Positions 52,146-61,086 of a stretch of 64,000 nt of DNA are shown piece after piece. A program made the position numbers and the translations under genes. Every line of letters begins with the position of its first letter. The first letter of the stretch is position 1. The notes below the pieces were generated by a model that was given only the letters and a program-made list of their open reading frames with translations, was not told the origin of the DNA and ran no database searches. The stretch comes from CAVTPD01 sp963736575 (lineage in GTDB: Bacteria; Bacteroidota; Bacteroidia; Cytophagales; JAAEPT01): NCBI GenBank assembly GCA_963736575.1, contig CAVTPD010000001.1, positions 2,294,001 through 2,358,000 on the forward strand. The letters are read 5' to 3'.

Positions 52146-53180
52146 ATGAAAAATCAAATTATCCGTTTCTCCTTATTTATCCTCCCCATATTTTTGATGT
52201 GTTTGTATAACTGGTGGGTAGACAGCTATCACCTTTTTAGAAATACAGATACAGAAATAATGGTACAAGAACTGAAAAAAGGAAAAACAATAGCTCTTAA
52301 TGCGCAAAACCGAAGAGTATTATTGACTCAATGGACAGCATCATTAGACTCTTTACCGGATATTGTTGTTTTGGGTTCTAGCAGAAGTATGCAATTCTGC
52401 CAAGATATGTTTCCTAATAAATTGTTAATGAACAATAGTGTTTCCGCAGGGAACGTATACGATATGATGGCTTTTCTAACAACATATCATAATCGTTTTA
52501 GTGCATTGCCAAAACAAATGATTATTTGCATGGATTTATGGCACTTTTCAGATGATGTAAATAGCAATAAGTGGTACGTTAATCGCGAAGCCGTACTTGC
52601 CTTTATAAAAAAAAACAACTTCAAAAAACCGGAATCTTTCCTCTGGAATTACAAAAAACATAAATTGAATGAGCTGCTTTCCGTTCAATACTTATTAGAT
52701 AATTTACAAATAGACGATTCTTGGCATGCTGCTATTCAAATAGATTCAAATAATTATCGTCAATTCCCCGATGGTTCATTTTCTAGCCCATACTCTTTTA
52801 CACACCCAACATCGTCTCAATTGCAACAGAAAGCTCTTTCATATTCACAAAAATCTCTTGATGAAAACTTTGATTCCATTTCTACCAAACAAACGGACTT
52901 AATTCGGTCTTTGCTTAACTATTTATTGGATAATGGTGTTTCCTTAACAATATATATTCCTCCTTATCATCCAGAAACTTATCAATTAATAACAAAGGAA
53001 CACAAGGGGATTATTCTAGCTGAAAAAAAACTGAAGCAGTTGTGTGAACAATTAGACATTACCTGCCTTAGTCAAAGCTATATAAACAATACAATTCTGA
53101 AGCCTAATGATTTTTATGATGGTGTACATTTGAAGCGTTCGGCGCTAAAAAAGTATTGGAAAAGTTTACCACACAAGTAA
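52146..53180 (+). CDS. SGNH-hydrolase/DltD-like partner of the MBOAT protein
   Basis: 344 residues with one N-terminal membrane anchor (RFSLFILPIFLMCLYNWW) and a periplasmic SGNH-like domain: nucleophile Ser in VVLGSSRSMQF and the C-terminal Asp-x-x-His dyad in FYDGVHLKRS. Such proteins take the acetyl group from the MBOAT channel and place it on a polymer. It starts immediately after the MBOAT stop, so the two are coupled. Confidence 0.88.
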   Translation: MKNQIIRFSLFILPIFLMCLYNWWVDSYHLFRNTDTEIMVQELKKGKTIALNAQNRRVLLTQWTASLDSLPDIVVLGSSRSMQFCQDMFPNKLLMNNSVSAGNVYDMMAFLTTYHNRFSALPKQMIICMDLWHFSDDVNSNKWYVNREAVLAFIKKNNFKKPESFLWNYKKHKLNELLSVQYLLDNLQIDDSWHAAIQIDSNNYRQFPDGSFSSPYSFTHPTSSQLQQKALSYSQKSLDENFDSISTKQTDLIRSLLNYLLDNGVSLTIYIPPYHPETYQLITKEHKGIILAEKKLKQLCEQLDITCLSQSYINNTILKPNDFYDGVHLKRSALKKYWKSLPHK

Positions 53181-53210
53181 GATCAAGAATCTTTAAAAGA
53201 TCCTTGATCT
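53180..53210. terminator. Shared terminator hairpin between convergent genes
   Basis: AGATCAAGAATCTT, loop TAA with AAGATCCTTGATCT. It overlaps both stop codons (SGNH on plus, methyltransferase on minus) and belongs to the same hairpin family as 2078-2114. Confidence 0.7.
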
Positions 53211-54366
53211 ATTCCAGTACTTTTTCCAAATAATGGTATTCAATACCGTATTCCGCTTTTAGTTCATTAATCTGATTTTGGTACAAATCGCCATCGGCTT
53301 TGGTGGCAGACTTTGTCCCTACCAACATTATATTTTTACGAGTATGTTCGTTAGAAACAAATTCGAACACTTTGGTTTTATAACTGTTCTTTTCTAGCAT
53401 TAAAGCCCTAATGGTATCGGTTACCATTTCGTATTGGCGCTCTTTAAAAATACCGTATTTTAGAATGGGTGTTTTGGGTTCTACACCTTTCAATTGCTGT
53501 CTAATTTGTTTGTGGCAACAGGGCGCACAAATAATAATCTTAGCGTTAGAAATAATTCCTTTACCAAGCGCATCATCTGTAGCGGTATCACAAGCATGAA
53601 GGGCAATCAAAATATCTATTGAAGTATCTTCTAAATCTTCTATACGTTGGTTTACAAATGTAAGATTTTCAAACCCACATTTTTGCGCTATACCGTTACA
53701 ATAATCTACCAACTCTTTTCTAAGTTCAATGCCTGTAACCTTGGCTTCTACGTCTAATTTATTATTTAAAAAATCATACAAAGCAAAAGTTAAATACCCT
53801 TTGCCAGAACCCATATCTACTACCTGTGGTAAGTCCGGTTGTTCAGACTTTTCCCAAAGACTTTCAAAGATTTCTAGGTATTTGTTAATCTGTCGGTATT
53901 TATCGGCCATTTTAGGAATTAGCGCCCCTTCTTTAGTAGTTACTCCCAAATGGTATAAATACGGATCGTTTAATTCCGCTCGTTTTACTTTTTCTCTGTT
54001 GTTGGTGGTCGAAACTTCTTTTTCTAAGGTCACTTTTTTAAGAAAGAGTTTCCCTTCTCTTTTTTTGTTGAATTTTATCTCTGTTTCAAGGTCTAAACTC
54101 AAGCAAATAGCATTTAAAAAATGATTGCCCAATAAATCTTCTAAGGCTTTTTCAGCTTCTTCTAAACTTAGGTTTTTAGTTTGGTCGTTGGTGGTATAAC
54201 GGTATAAAAATTGAACAAAAGGAAGGTCTTTAATTTCAACCCTACGCAAATATACATTCTTTAAGTCCGAAGATTTTTGAGCAGGTTTGCTTAAGGTAAT
54301 TTTTACCAGTGCGCCTATTTCAAAACACCTTGTAAACGTATGTATGAATTGTTCTTTAACTTCCAA
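53209..54366 (-). CDS. SAM-dependent methyltransferase (Methyltransf_32-like)
   Basis: 385 residues: an N-terminal accessory domain (about 1-165) and a class I methyltransferase domain starting PQVVDMGSGKGYLTFALYDF, with ILIALHACDTATDDALGKGI and IICAPCCHKQIRQQL. The CxPCCHKQ motif is typical of the METTL25/Methyltransf_32 group. The substrate is unknown; RNA is a possibility from the family's wider relations. Confidence 0.8.
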   Translation of the reverse strand: MEVKEQFIHTFTRCFEIGALVKITLSKPAQKSSDLKNVYLRRVEIKDLPFVQFLYRYTTNDQTKNLSLEEAEKALEDLLGNHFLNAICLSLDLETEIKFNKKREGKLFLKKVTLEKEVSTTNNREKVKRAELNDPYLYHLGVTTKEGALIPKMADKYRQINKYLEIFESLWEKSEQPDLPQVVDMGSGKGYLTFALYDFLNNKLDVEAKVTGIELRKELVDYCNGIAQKCGFENLTFVNQRIEDLEDTSIDILIALHACDTATDDALGKGIISNAKIIICAPCCHKQIRQQLKGVEPKTPILKYGIFKERQYEMVTDTIRALMLEKNSYKTKVFEFVSNEHTRKNIMLVGTKSATKADGDLYQNQINELKAEYGIEYHYLEKVLE

Positions 54367-54419
54367 AGTTCAGTATTGTTTTTAAATGAATTGCCGTTAT
54401 TGATTTTGTTGTAAATAAA

Positions 54420-54446
54420 AAAACCGACATGTTTAGTATCGGTTTT
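54420..54446. terminator. Terminator downstream of the 54468-54818 gene
   Basis: AAAACCGA and TCGGTTTT form an 8-bp stem; A- and T-runs on both sides allow use on the minus strand. Confidence 0.7.
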
Positions 54447-54467
54447 AAGATTTAATCAAGAAAAAAC

Positions 54468-54818
54468 TTATTCTATAATCACATTAATTTTATTAATTCT
54501 TCCTTCTTCCAGTTGCTTTACTTTTTGCCCACTAAAAATATTATCCATATCCCCTTTTTTTACATAAATGTAATATTCAATTGGTTCAACATTTTTAAAC
54601 TTTAGTCGCCCTTTATCATCGGTTTTTTCTGTTTCGTACATAGCATTTTCGTTGTTGTAATCCTCCATAGTTTTATACAAAGTTACAGAAGCTCCCTCAA
54701 CAACATTACCCGTATCATCAATTACTGTAATTAACAAACTTGTATTTAAGAAAGTATTGAACGACATAAGTGCCATTATTGCTAATGCCGAAAAAAGGAT
54801 AGTTATTGTTTTTTTCAT
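54468..54818 (-). CDS. Secreted carboxypeptidase-regulatory-like (Ig-fold) domain protein
   Basis: 116 residues: signal peptide (MKKTITILFSALAIMALMSF) and one CarboxypepD_reg/SpaA-like beta-sandwich: LLITVIDDTGNVVEGASVTL, EKTDDKGRLKFKNVEPIEYY. It looks like a small stand-alone exported Ig-like protein of unknown partner. It lies 21 bp downstream of the NeuD-like gene. Confidence 0.78.
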   Translation of the reverse strand: MKKTITILFSALAIMALMSFNTFLNTSLLITVIDDTGNVVEGASVTLYKTMEDYNNENAMYETEKTDDKGRLKFKNVEPIEYYIYVKKGDMDNIFSGQKVKQLEEGRINKINVIIE

Positions 54819-54838
54819 AATCTATAATTTAATTAAGC

Positions 54839-55471
54839 TTACACTTCTTTAGCCGGATTACCAAAAACGGTTGATCCTTTTTTAACTTCGGAAACAACTA
54901 CAGAACCGGCCCCAATTCGGGCACCTTTCCCTATAGTGACACCGGCAACAATAATTACACCTGTACCAATAAAGGCACCTTCTTCAACCACAACATCTGA
55001 TCCAATAATGGATCCGCTACCAATTTGTACGTAATCGTTAATTAAAGCACTTGCCTCAATAACAACATTGGCATTAATAATACAATGGCTTTTAATTTCG
55101 GCAAAAGCCCCAATTCTAACCCCTGCGTTAATTAAGTTACCGTGCCCGAAAGCAGAAGTGCTGGCTAGAGTAACATCAGAATGAACGGCATTGTTCGGTT
55201 GTACCTCCCATTTTTTATTTAACAACTCAACCGTACTCTTTTTTACTTTGTTATCGTCTTCGGCAATAAAGGCGTCACAAGATTTACCCAATAGGCTTAA
55301 ATAGGTTTCGTCGTCTGTTTTACCCAAAACACTAACTGTACCAATTTCTACACCTTCCATTTCTGCTTTATCATCTAAAAAGCAAAGCACTTCTACTTTG
55401 TTAGAATTAAAGATTTCCATTGCGGTTTTACCTAATGTATTTGCACCAAAGATTATAATCTGATTTGCCAT
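54839..55471 (-). CDS. NeuD-like hexapeptide-repeat acetyltransferase
   Basis: 210 residues: an N-terminal PglD/NeuD nucleotide-sugar-binding Rossmann part (MANQIIIFGANTLGKTAMEI) and a left-handed beta-helix of hexapeptide repeats (GHGNLINAGVRIGAFAEI, GSGSIIGSDVVVEEGAFIGT) ending VFGNPAKEV. It would O- or N-acetylate a sugar. It is 2 bp downstream of the membrane glycosyltransferase-like gene, so both likely act on one surface glycan. Confidence 0.85.
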   Translation of the reverse strand: MANQIIIFGANTLGKTAMEIFNSNKVEVLCFLDDKAEMEGVEIGTVSVLGKTDDETYLSLLGKSCDAFIAEDDNKVKKSTVELLNKKWEVQPNNAVHSDVTLASTSAFGHGNLINAGVRIGAFAEIKSHCIINANVVIEASALINDYVQIGSGSIIGSDVVVEEGAFIGTGVIIVAGVTIGKGARIGAGSVVVSEVKKGSTVFGNPAKEV

Positions 55472-55473
55472 AT

Positions 55474-57006
55474 TTATTTCTTCCTTTTATAGAGATTTAC
55501 TTCTTGGTTAGAATCCACTAGCTGGTATTCTTCCAACGTTGTTTCTGAAAGCTTGGTTTCAGTCCTTAAAATTAAATATTTAAGCTTGCTAATCCTACCT
55601 GTTGCATAAATGGCATCTGGGTAATTTTCTGTAAGATGAAGGTATTTGGCCTTATTAAAATATAAATCGTTGTTGGTGAATATTTTGCCCTCAATATTCC
55701 TTTTAAAAAGATGCTCCATAGCATTGTATCTTCTGTAAACGGGTAAAAGTTGCTCCCTTAAATTATGAACAAAAATCACCAGTACCAGCACTATTACAAA
55801 CAGTAACTGCTTAATGGTAATTGTTTTTATTACTTCCGAAATAAATAAAAAACTGACCGCTAAAATAAGTATAAACACCCTAACCGGTGGCGTATACTGA
55901 AAAATGACACATACGCCTACAATAACCAGCCAAAGTAAAAGCCCTAGTAAAGCAAGCGGTTCTTTTTTCGCTTTTATCAACTGGAGGGTGACAATAAAAA
56001 TACCTAAAGCCCATGAACCAAAACCACTTAAAGACAGTAATTCCTTCAGAAAATATAGTATTTGGTCTTTAAAGTTTGTAGAACTTTGAATCCAGTTGTT
56101 GCCCAACATAAAATTCTTACCACTGAAAATGATGATGGGTTCATAAAAAAGAAAAGAAATACAGGCAATAATTACCGTAGACTTAAGAAATTTAAAGAAC
56201 AGTTTTTTCTTCCGAAGTAAGACCAAAAGAAAAACCGCTAATGGTAACACTAAAAACGTAGGCAAAACGCAAGTAGCCAAAACCCCAAAAACATTCGCTT
56301 TTGCTAAACTGTACTTTTTTAATTGCTGAAAATAACATAGGCTGTAATGTAGGTAAGCAAACGAAAAAACAAACAACAATATATAGCCCCTACTTATGAT
56401 AGATTGCCAAAAGAAGTCTACGCTTAAGTTCAGGATTAATAATACCAGAAGTGCTTTTGCCCAACCCAATTGGGGCGAATATTTTTTCAAGAAGAAAAGA
56501 AAGAAAAACACCAGCGTAAATAACTCTACCGCACGAACCGAAAATTTAGGTGCGTCCGTTAGTCCATAAACCAAGGATGTTAAAAAAGTATGCATCACAT
56601 GATTATTTGGACCAATACCAAAAGACAACGAAACCAAGGGCCCATGCACTACATAATTGTTGAAATTAAAGAGTTCATCTGTAGTGAGCGGCATTAAAAC
56701 GGACAGCACTATTTTTACTAGCGCTAAACCGATTACAACAGCATAAATTGTAATGGGTATTTTCTTAAAAAATTGGGTGCAAGAAGCCTTCAAGTCCAAC
56801 AAAAAATTCTTAACCCTTACTAAATCAAAATAACAAAACCCAAAAACTGCTAGCACTAAATTTATAGAAGTTATAATCCTTAATCGTATAAAGAAAGCGT
56901 CTGTTATGTACTGAGTTATGCGGTGAAGCTGGGTTGGTGAAGTTTTTTTTAATTCAGAAATAAAACAAATAATATCTGCTTGATTTAAAAAAAATGACGA
57001 TACCAA
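55474..57006 (-). CDS. Polytopic membrane protein, ArnT/GT39-like glycosyltransferase
   Basis: 510 residues with about 11 membrane helices. After the first helices the loop PLTTDELFNFNNYVVHGPLV holds the Asp-Glu motif typical of GT-C glycosyltransferases, and IGPNNHVMHTFLTSL follows. The C-terminal end (about 420-510) is soluble. GT-C enzymes use lipid-phosphate sugars at the periplasmic face; donor and acceptor are unknown here. Coupled to the NeuD-like gene. Confidence 0.75.
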   Translation of the reverse strand: MVSSFFLNQADIICFISELKKTSPTQLHRITQYITDAFFIRLRIITSINLVLAVFGFCYFDLVRVKNFLLDLKASCTQFFKKIPITIYAVVIGLALVKIVLSVLMPLTTDELFNFNNYVVHGPLVSLSFGIGPNNHVMHTFLTSLVYGLTDAPKFSVRAVELFTLVFFFLFFLKKYSPQLGWAKALLVLLILNLSVDFFWQSIISRGYILLFVFSFAYLHYSLCYFQQLKKYSLAKANVFGVLATCVLPTFLVLPLAVFLLVLLRKKKLFFKFLKSTVIIACISFLFYEPIIIFSGKNFMLGNNWIQSSTNFKDQILYFLKELLSLSGFGSWALGIFIVTLQLIKAKKEPLALLGLLLWLVIVGVCVIFQYTPPVRVFILILAVSFLFISEVIKTITIKQLLFVIVLVLVIFVHNLREQLLPVYRRYNAMEHLFKRNIEGKIFTNNDLYFNKAKYLHLTENYPDAIYATGRISKLKYLILRTETKLSETTLEEYQLVDSNQEVNLYKRKK

Positions 57007-57147
57007 TAAACTAAGCTGTATTACAATAACGACTAAGCAAAGAGTAGTAAATAAAATATGATTTTTAAATAGACTGATAATTGTTAGCCTCTTTTAATAG
57101 AGATTTATTTTTAGTAAATTTAAACTGTAGAATTAGCTTTTTATGTT

Positions 57148-57519
57148 ATGACGGATAATTTTTTTGACCCCGATTTTGTAGTTAGTTTAGTGGGTGATGA
57201 TTATGTTTTTATTATTGAGCTTTTAGAGCGTGGGTCCAAGAAAATACCCACTCAATTAAAAGACATTAGAATGGCTATGGTCAAGGATAAAAACATTGAG
57301 GCCAGTAAAATTGCTCACAATTTAAAATCGAACCTTAGAACCATTGGTTTAAACCCCATTGCAGATGTAGCTCAGGAATTAGAAACTGAACTTGCCAGTA
57401 ATCAAATGACCATGGAAAACAGTTTTATTTGCCACAAAATTTTAGAGCAAATAGAAACGTACCTAGAATACGCAAACAAAGAAATCTTAGATTGGAAGCA
57501 TAAAAAAATAGGCGCTTAA
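57148..57519 (+). CDS. Stand-alone HPt (histidine phosphotransfer) protein
   Basis: 123 residues, four-helix bundle with the phosphorylatable His57 in SKIAHNLKSNLRTIG. HPt proteins pass phosphate between response regulator receivers in phosphorelays. No sensor kinase or regulator lies nearby, so the partner is elsewhere in the genome. The stop codon lies inside the terminator hairpin. Confidence 0.88.
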   Translation: MTDNFFDPDFVVSLVGDDYVFIIELLERGSKKIPTQLKDIRMAMVKDKNIEASKIAHNLKSNLRTIGLNPIADVAQELETELASNQMTMENSFICHKILEQIETYLEYANKEILDWKHKKIGA

Positions 57520-57537
57520 AAAGCGCCTTATTTTTTT
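57508..57537. terminator. Bidirectional terminator between the HPt and Lys/Cys-rich genes
   Basis: AGGCGCTT-AAA-AAGCGCCT with A/T-runs on both sides. It includes the HPt stop codon and starts 3 bp beyond the end of the convergent gene. Confidence 0.85.
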
Positions 57538-57539
57538 AA

Positions 57540-57785
57540 CTATTTTTCTGTTTCTTCTTCAGTTGTTGACTCTTCGCTCTCTATTTTCTTAGAATGCTCT
57601 TTTTTATCTCCTTTTTTGCAACAAGATTTCTCTTCTCCCTTCTTGCAACATTTCTTTTTCTTTTCTTTCTTCTCCTTCTTATCTCCCATTACTTCTTCGG
57701 TAGAAGTAGTTGTTGCTAACGCTACATTAAGTCCCGAAAAAAACACTGCTGAAAATAATGACAAAATTACTACTGCTTTTCTCAT
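57540..57785 (-). CDS. Small exported Lys/Cys-rich protein
   Basis: 81 residues: signal peptide (MRKAVVILSLFSAVFFSGLN, cleavage near ALA) and a charged mature part with two CCKKG motifs (KKCCKKGEEKSCCKKGDKKE) and an acidic tail (ESEESTTEEETEK). Paired adjacent cysteines amid Lys/Glu suggest a metal-binding or disulfide-linked periplasmic peptide; this is inference. It is divergent from the MMPL gene with 57 bp between starts. Confidence 0.7.
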   Translation of the reverse strand: MRKAVVILSLFSAVFFSGLNVALATTTSTEEVMGDKKEKKEKKKKCCKKGEEKSCCKKGDKKEHSKKIESEESTTEEETEK

Positions 57786-57805
57786 TCTGTTTAACTTTTA
57801 ATTAA

Positions 57806-57813
57806 TAAATTTG
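57806..57813 (+). promoter_or_regulatory. Promoter box for the MMPL gene
   Basis: TAAATTTG matches TAnnTTTG, 30 bp before the GTG start at 57843. Confidence 0.45.
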
Positions 57814-57842
57814 AACAAACAAACCGAACTAAAGCCCGAATT

Positions 57843-60128
57843 GTGAATAGAAAATACGCAAAAATTTCCATTGTAATTGTCTTTCTTTACACAATCATCA
57901 ATATTTTTTTTATCTCTACCTTAAAGTTCGAATACGACTTCGAAAGCTTTTTCCCAGAAGATGACGATGATTATGCCTTTTTTCAGGATTATACTGAAAA
58001 ATTTGAGAATGATAACGACTGGATTGTAATTGGATTAAAAACAAAAGACAATAGTATTTTTAATGCCGGCTTTGTGCAGCAACTAGACAGCTTAACTTCC
58101 CAATTAAAAAAAATAGAGAATGTAGAGAAAGTACAATCCCCTACTTCGCTTAAAAACATTTTAATAACACCTGGCGGAATTCTAAACCCACCCTTTTTAC
58201 ATGCCGAAGAACCAGAAAGGTTTGCTAAAGACTCTAGCCTTATATATCAATATTCAGATTTAGTAAATAGTTTTTTCTCTGAAAATGGAAAAGCCGTTTT
58301 GGTATTGCTTCAGTTTAAAAGTCATTTAAAGAAAGATTCCTCAAAATTATTGTATGAACAAGTAGACCAAACGGTAGCTTCTTTAAATTTTGACGAATAC
58401 CACATTGCGGGCCGTTTAAAAGCCGAAGTAGAATATGTGAAAAGAATGCAATTAGAACTGGCTGTGTTTGTTTCAGCCTCAATTATTCTAATTATTATTT
58501 TCTTAACCCTTAGTTACCGTTCTGTTTGGGGCGTTGTTCTGCCGCTGTTTATTGTAATGATTTCTATTATTGCCTGCCTTGGTTTTATGGGGATGATGGG
58601 CAAAAACATAGATATTATGACCATTCTGTTGCCTACCATTATGTTTGTAGTGGGCATGTCTGACGTAGTACATATTTTATCTAAATATTTGGAAGAATTG
58701 CGCGGTAATGCCACCAAAATACAAGCCTTAAATACTACTATTAAAGAAATTGGTATGGCCACTTTCTTAACAAGTTTAACAACTGCTATTGGTTTTTTAA
58801 CCTTATTAACGGCAGGTGTAAAACCTATTCAAGAATTTGGTTTGTATACTGCTGCGGGCGTATTTCTGGCTTTTTTATTGGCCATTTCTTTTATGCCTGC
58901 GGTTATGTTTTTTCTAAAAACACCTAAAATAGCCAACAAGCAAAACAACCGTGTTTTTTGGCACCGAAGCTTAGGCAACCTTTTTATCTGGACGTTGAGA
59001 AACCGTAAAGGCATTTTATTGGTTTCGCTAGCGTTTACGGCACTTTCTTTAATTGGGATTTCTAAAATTAAAATTGATGCTCGCCTAATTGATGAAGTAA
59101 ACGACGGTGATCCTTTGAAAGAAGATTTTATGTTTTTCGAGGATAATTTTAGAGGCGGCCGACCTTTTGAGTTTGCCGCTTGGGTTACCGATTCTTCTAA
59201 AGACGCTTTAGATTTTGAGGTTATGCAGCAATTCAATATTATTCAAGACTATTTAGAAGCTGAATTTGAAGTGGGGCAAATGGTTTCACCAATAACCATG
59301 ATTAAAACCCTTAACCGAGCTAAAAACGGTGGTATTCCAGCATATTATACCATGCCCAACAAACGCACGTACAGAGAATTACAACGCCCACTTCGTACGG
59401 TTCGTAAATCAAAAGAATTTCAGCTAATTGTTACGGAAGATTTAAAAAATGTTCGTTTTTCAGGAAAAATGAACGACATAGGAAGTATGGCTATGGAAGA
59501 AGAAACCAATAAGCTGTACAATTATTTAAAAGCAAATGTAGACAGCAATCTTATTTCGTATAGAATGACGGGTAGCCCTACCCTAATCGACAAAAGTAAC
59601 CGACATCTTTCCCAAAACATGATGGAAGGTTTGGCTATTGCTTTTATTGCCATCTCAATCATAATGTCGTTTTTATTTAAATCGCCAAGAGCCATTATTG
59701 TTTCTTTGGTGCCGAATATTTTACCGCTTTTAATCATTGCTGGTATTATAGGTTATTTTAATGTTGGCCTAAAAATGTCTACTTCTATCATCTTCACCAT
59801 TGCTTTTGGTATTGCTGTAGATGACACCATCCATTTTATGAGCAAACTTAGAATTGAATTGGGGAAAGGAAAATCCTTGCTTTATGCCTTAAAAAGGACT
59901 TTCATTTCTACCGGGAAAGCCATAATTGTGACTTCTGTAATATTAAGCGGCGGTTTTTTAACACTTATTTTCTCTGCTTTTAACGGAACCTATTACACGG
60001 GCTTGTTAATCAGTTTAACCTTGGTTTTTGCTGTGATCTCCGATTTATTATTAATCCCTAGTCTTATCGTTTATCTTTATCCTTCCGCCCAAAAATCATT
60101 AACTTCGAAAAAGAATAAACCGAAGTAA
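57843..60128 (+). CDS. MMPL/RND-superfamily exporter
   Basis: 761 residues from GTG 57843 with two RND-like halves: helix 1 (ISIVIVFLYTIINIFFI), a periplasmic loop, helices 2-6 (IDIMTILLPTIMFVVGMSDV with the conserved Asp for proton transfer), a second loop, and helices 8-12 (IIFTIAFGIAVDDTIHFM). Such HAE3/MMPL-type proteins export lipids, hopanoids or other hydrophobic molecules. The neighbour, a DUF6089 outer-membrane protein 13 bp downstream, may act with it. Substrate unknown. Confidence 0.9.
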   Translation: MNRKYAKISIVIVFLYTIINIFFISTLKFEYDFESFFPEDDDDYAFFQDYTEKFENDNDWIVIGLKTKDNSIFNAGFVQQLDSLTSQLKKIENVEKVQSPTSLKNILITPGGILNPPFLHAEEPERFAKDSSLIYQYSDLVNSFFSENGKAVLVLLQFKSHLKKDSSKLLYEQVDQTVASLNFDEYHIAGRLKAEVEYVKRMQLELAVFVSASIILIIIFLTLSYRSVWGVVLPLFIVMISIIACLGFMGMMGKNIDIMTILLPTIMFVVGMSDVVHILSKYLEELRGNATKIQALNTTIKEIGMATFLTSLTTAIGFLTLLTAGVKPIQEFGLYTAAGVFLAFLLAISFMPAVMFFLKTPKIANKQNNRVFWHRSLGNLFIWTLRNRKGILLVSLAFTALSLIGISKIKIDARLIDEVNDGDPLKEDFMFFEDNFRGGRPFEFAAWVTDSSKDALDFEVMQQFNIIQDYLEAEFEVGQMVSPITMIKTLNRAKNGGIPAYYTMPNKRTYRELQRPLRTVRKSKEFQLIVTEDLKNVRFSGKMNDIGSMAMEEETNKLYNYLKANVDSNLISYRMTGSPTLIDKSNRHLSQNMMEGLAIAFIAISIIMSFLFKSPRAIIVSLVPNILPLLIIAGIIGYFNVGLKMSTSIIFTIAFGIAVDDTIHFMSKLRIELGKGKSLLYALKRTFISTGKAIIVTSVILSGGFLTLIFSAFNGTYYTGLLISLTLVFAVISDLLLIPSLIVYLYPSAQKSLTSKKNKPK

Positions 60129-60141
60129 TCGGCGTTAGATT

Positions 60142-60960
60142 TTGATAAAAGCACACTTGAAAAAAACTCTAGTACTCTTAAGTTTCGTTTTTAGTTTCCT
60201 TCTGGCAGAAGCGCAACAACTTTTACTACCCCACAAAGCAGGAATTGGTATTGGTACCGCCACCTACAACGGTGATTTATGCAACAGTTTTGATTGTTAT
60301 ACGGTTAACCTGAATATTTCTGCCAATATGCGGTATTTACTAACCGACCAAATTAGCATACGCAGTAAAGTAAATTATTTCCGCCTGTCTTCTAACGATA
60401 TGAATCCGGTAAGAAATCTTTCTTTCCGTTCGGATAATATTAATCTGGGAGTTGATTTTGTATACGACTTTACCAAATACCACCCACAGTTTAATAAACG
60501 ACCGCCGATAATGCCGTATGTTTTTCTAGGTTTAAGGGCTTTATTTACCAACCCAAAAGCAGAGTATAATGGCCAATGGTACGGTTTACAGCCTTTACAA
60601 ACGGAAGGAAAAAGATATTCTAATACGGTTTTAAATATTCCTGTAGGTTTTGGTGTACGTTGGGAGGTTTCACCCAATTTTAACATTGGTTTTGAAGTAG
60701 CTTACCATTATGCCTTTAGTGATTATTTAGACGATGTTAGCGGTACATACCGTGACAACCAAGAATTACAAGGCATTGGTAAAAACTTAGCCGACCGAAC
60801 ATTAGAAGGCGGAAACATCCCCACACAATCGGATGATGGTGTACATTGGAACGAAGGTGTTTCTAGAGGAAATTCACACAACAACGACAGCTTTTTCTTA
60901 ACGGAAATCACACTAGAATTTGACTTGGTGAAACCAGGCGTGCAGTGCCCTATTTATTGA
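60142..60960 (+). CDS. DUF6089 outer-membrane protein
   Basis: 272 residues from TTG 60142, or 267 from TTG 60157 which gives the better signal peptide (KKTLVLLSFVFSFLLAEAQ). After it, GIGIGTATYNGDLCNSFD and amphipathic strands (DNINLGVDFVYDF, PYVFLGLRALF, FNIGFEVAYHYAF) mark the DUF6089 barrel family common in Bacteroidota. Probably an outer-membrane partner of the MMPL exporter in the same transcript. The role is unproven. Confidence 0.82.
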   Translation: MIKAHLKKTLVLLSFVFSFLLAEAQQLLLPHKAGIGIGTATYNGDLCNSFDCYTVNLNISANMRYLLTDQISIRSKVNYFRLSSNDMNPVRNLSFRSDNINLGVDFVYDFTKYHPQFNKRPPIMPYVFLGLRALFTNPKAEYNGQWYGLQPLQTEGKRYSNTVLNIPVGFGVRWEVSPNFNIGFEVAYHYAFSDYLDDVSGTYRDNQELQGIGKNLADRTLEGGNIPTQSDDGVHWNEGVSRGNSHNNDSFFLTEITLEFDLVKPGVQCPIY

Positions 60961-61033
60961 GTTTATTTTATAGGATACTACTCTAACATACTGTTAGATT
61001 TTTAAACTTTGGTGTTGCTGGTGTTGCTCTATA

Positions 61034-61057
61034 GGTTCGGAGTGAGACGCTCCGACC
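61034..61057. repeat. GC-rich palindromic (REP-like) element
   Basis: GGTTCGGAGTGAGACGCTCCGACC: CGGAG/CTCCG core extended by GGT/ACC with one bulge. It is much more GC-rich than its surroundings and sits in the leader of the phosphoesterase gene. Confidence 0.5.
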
Positions 61058-61086
61058 AAAGAGGGGAGATATTATTAAACATTAAA

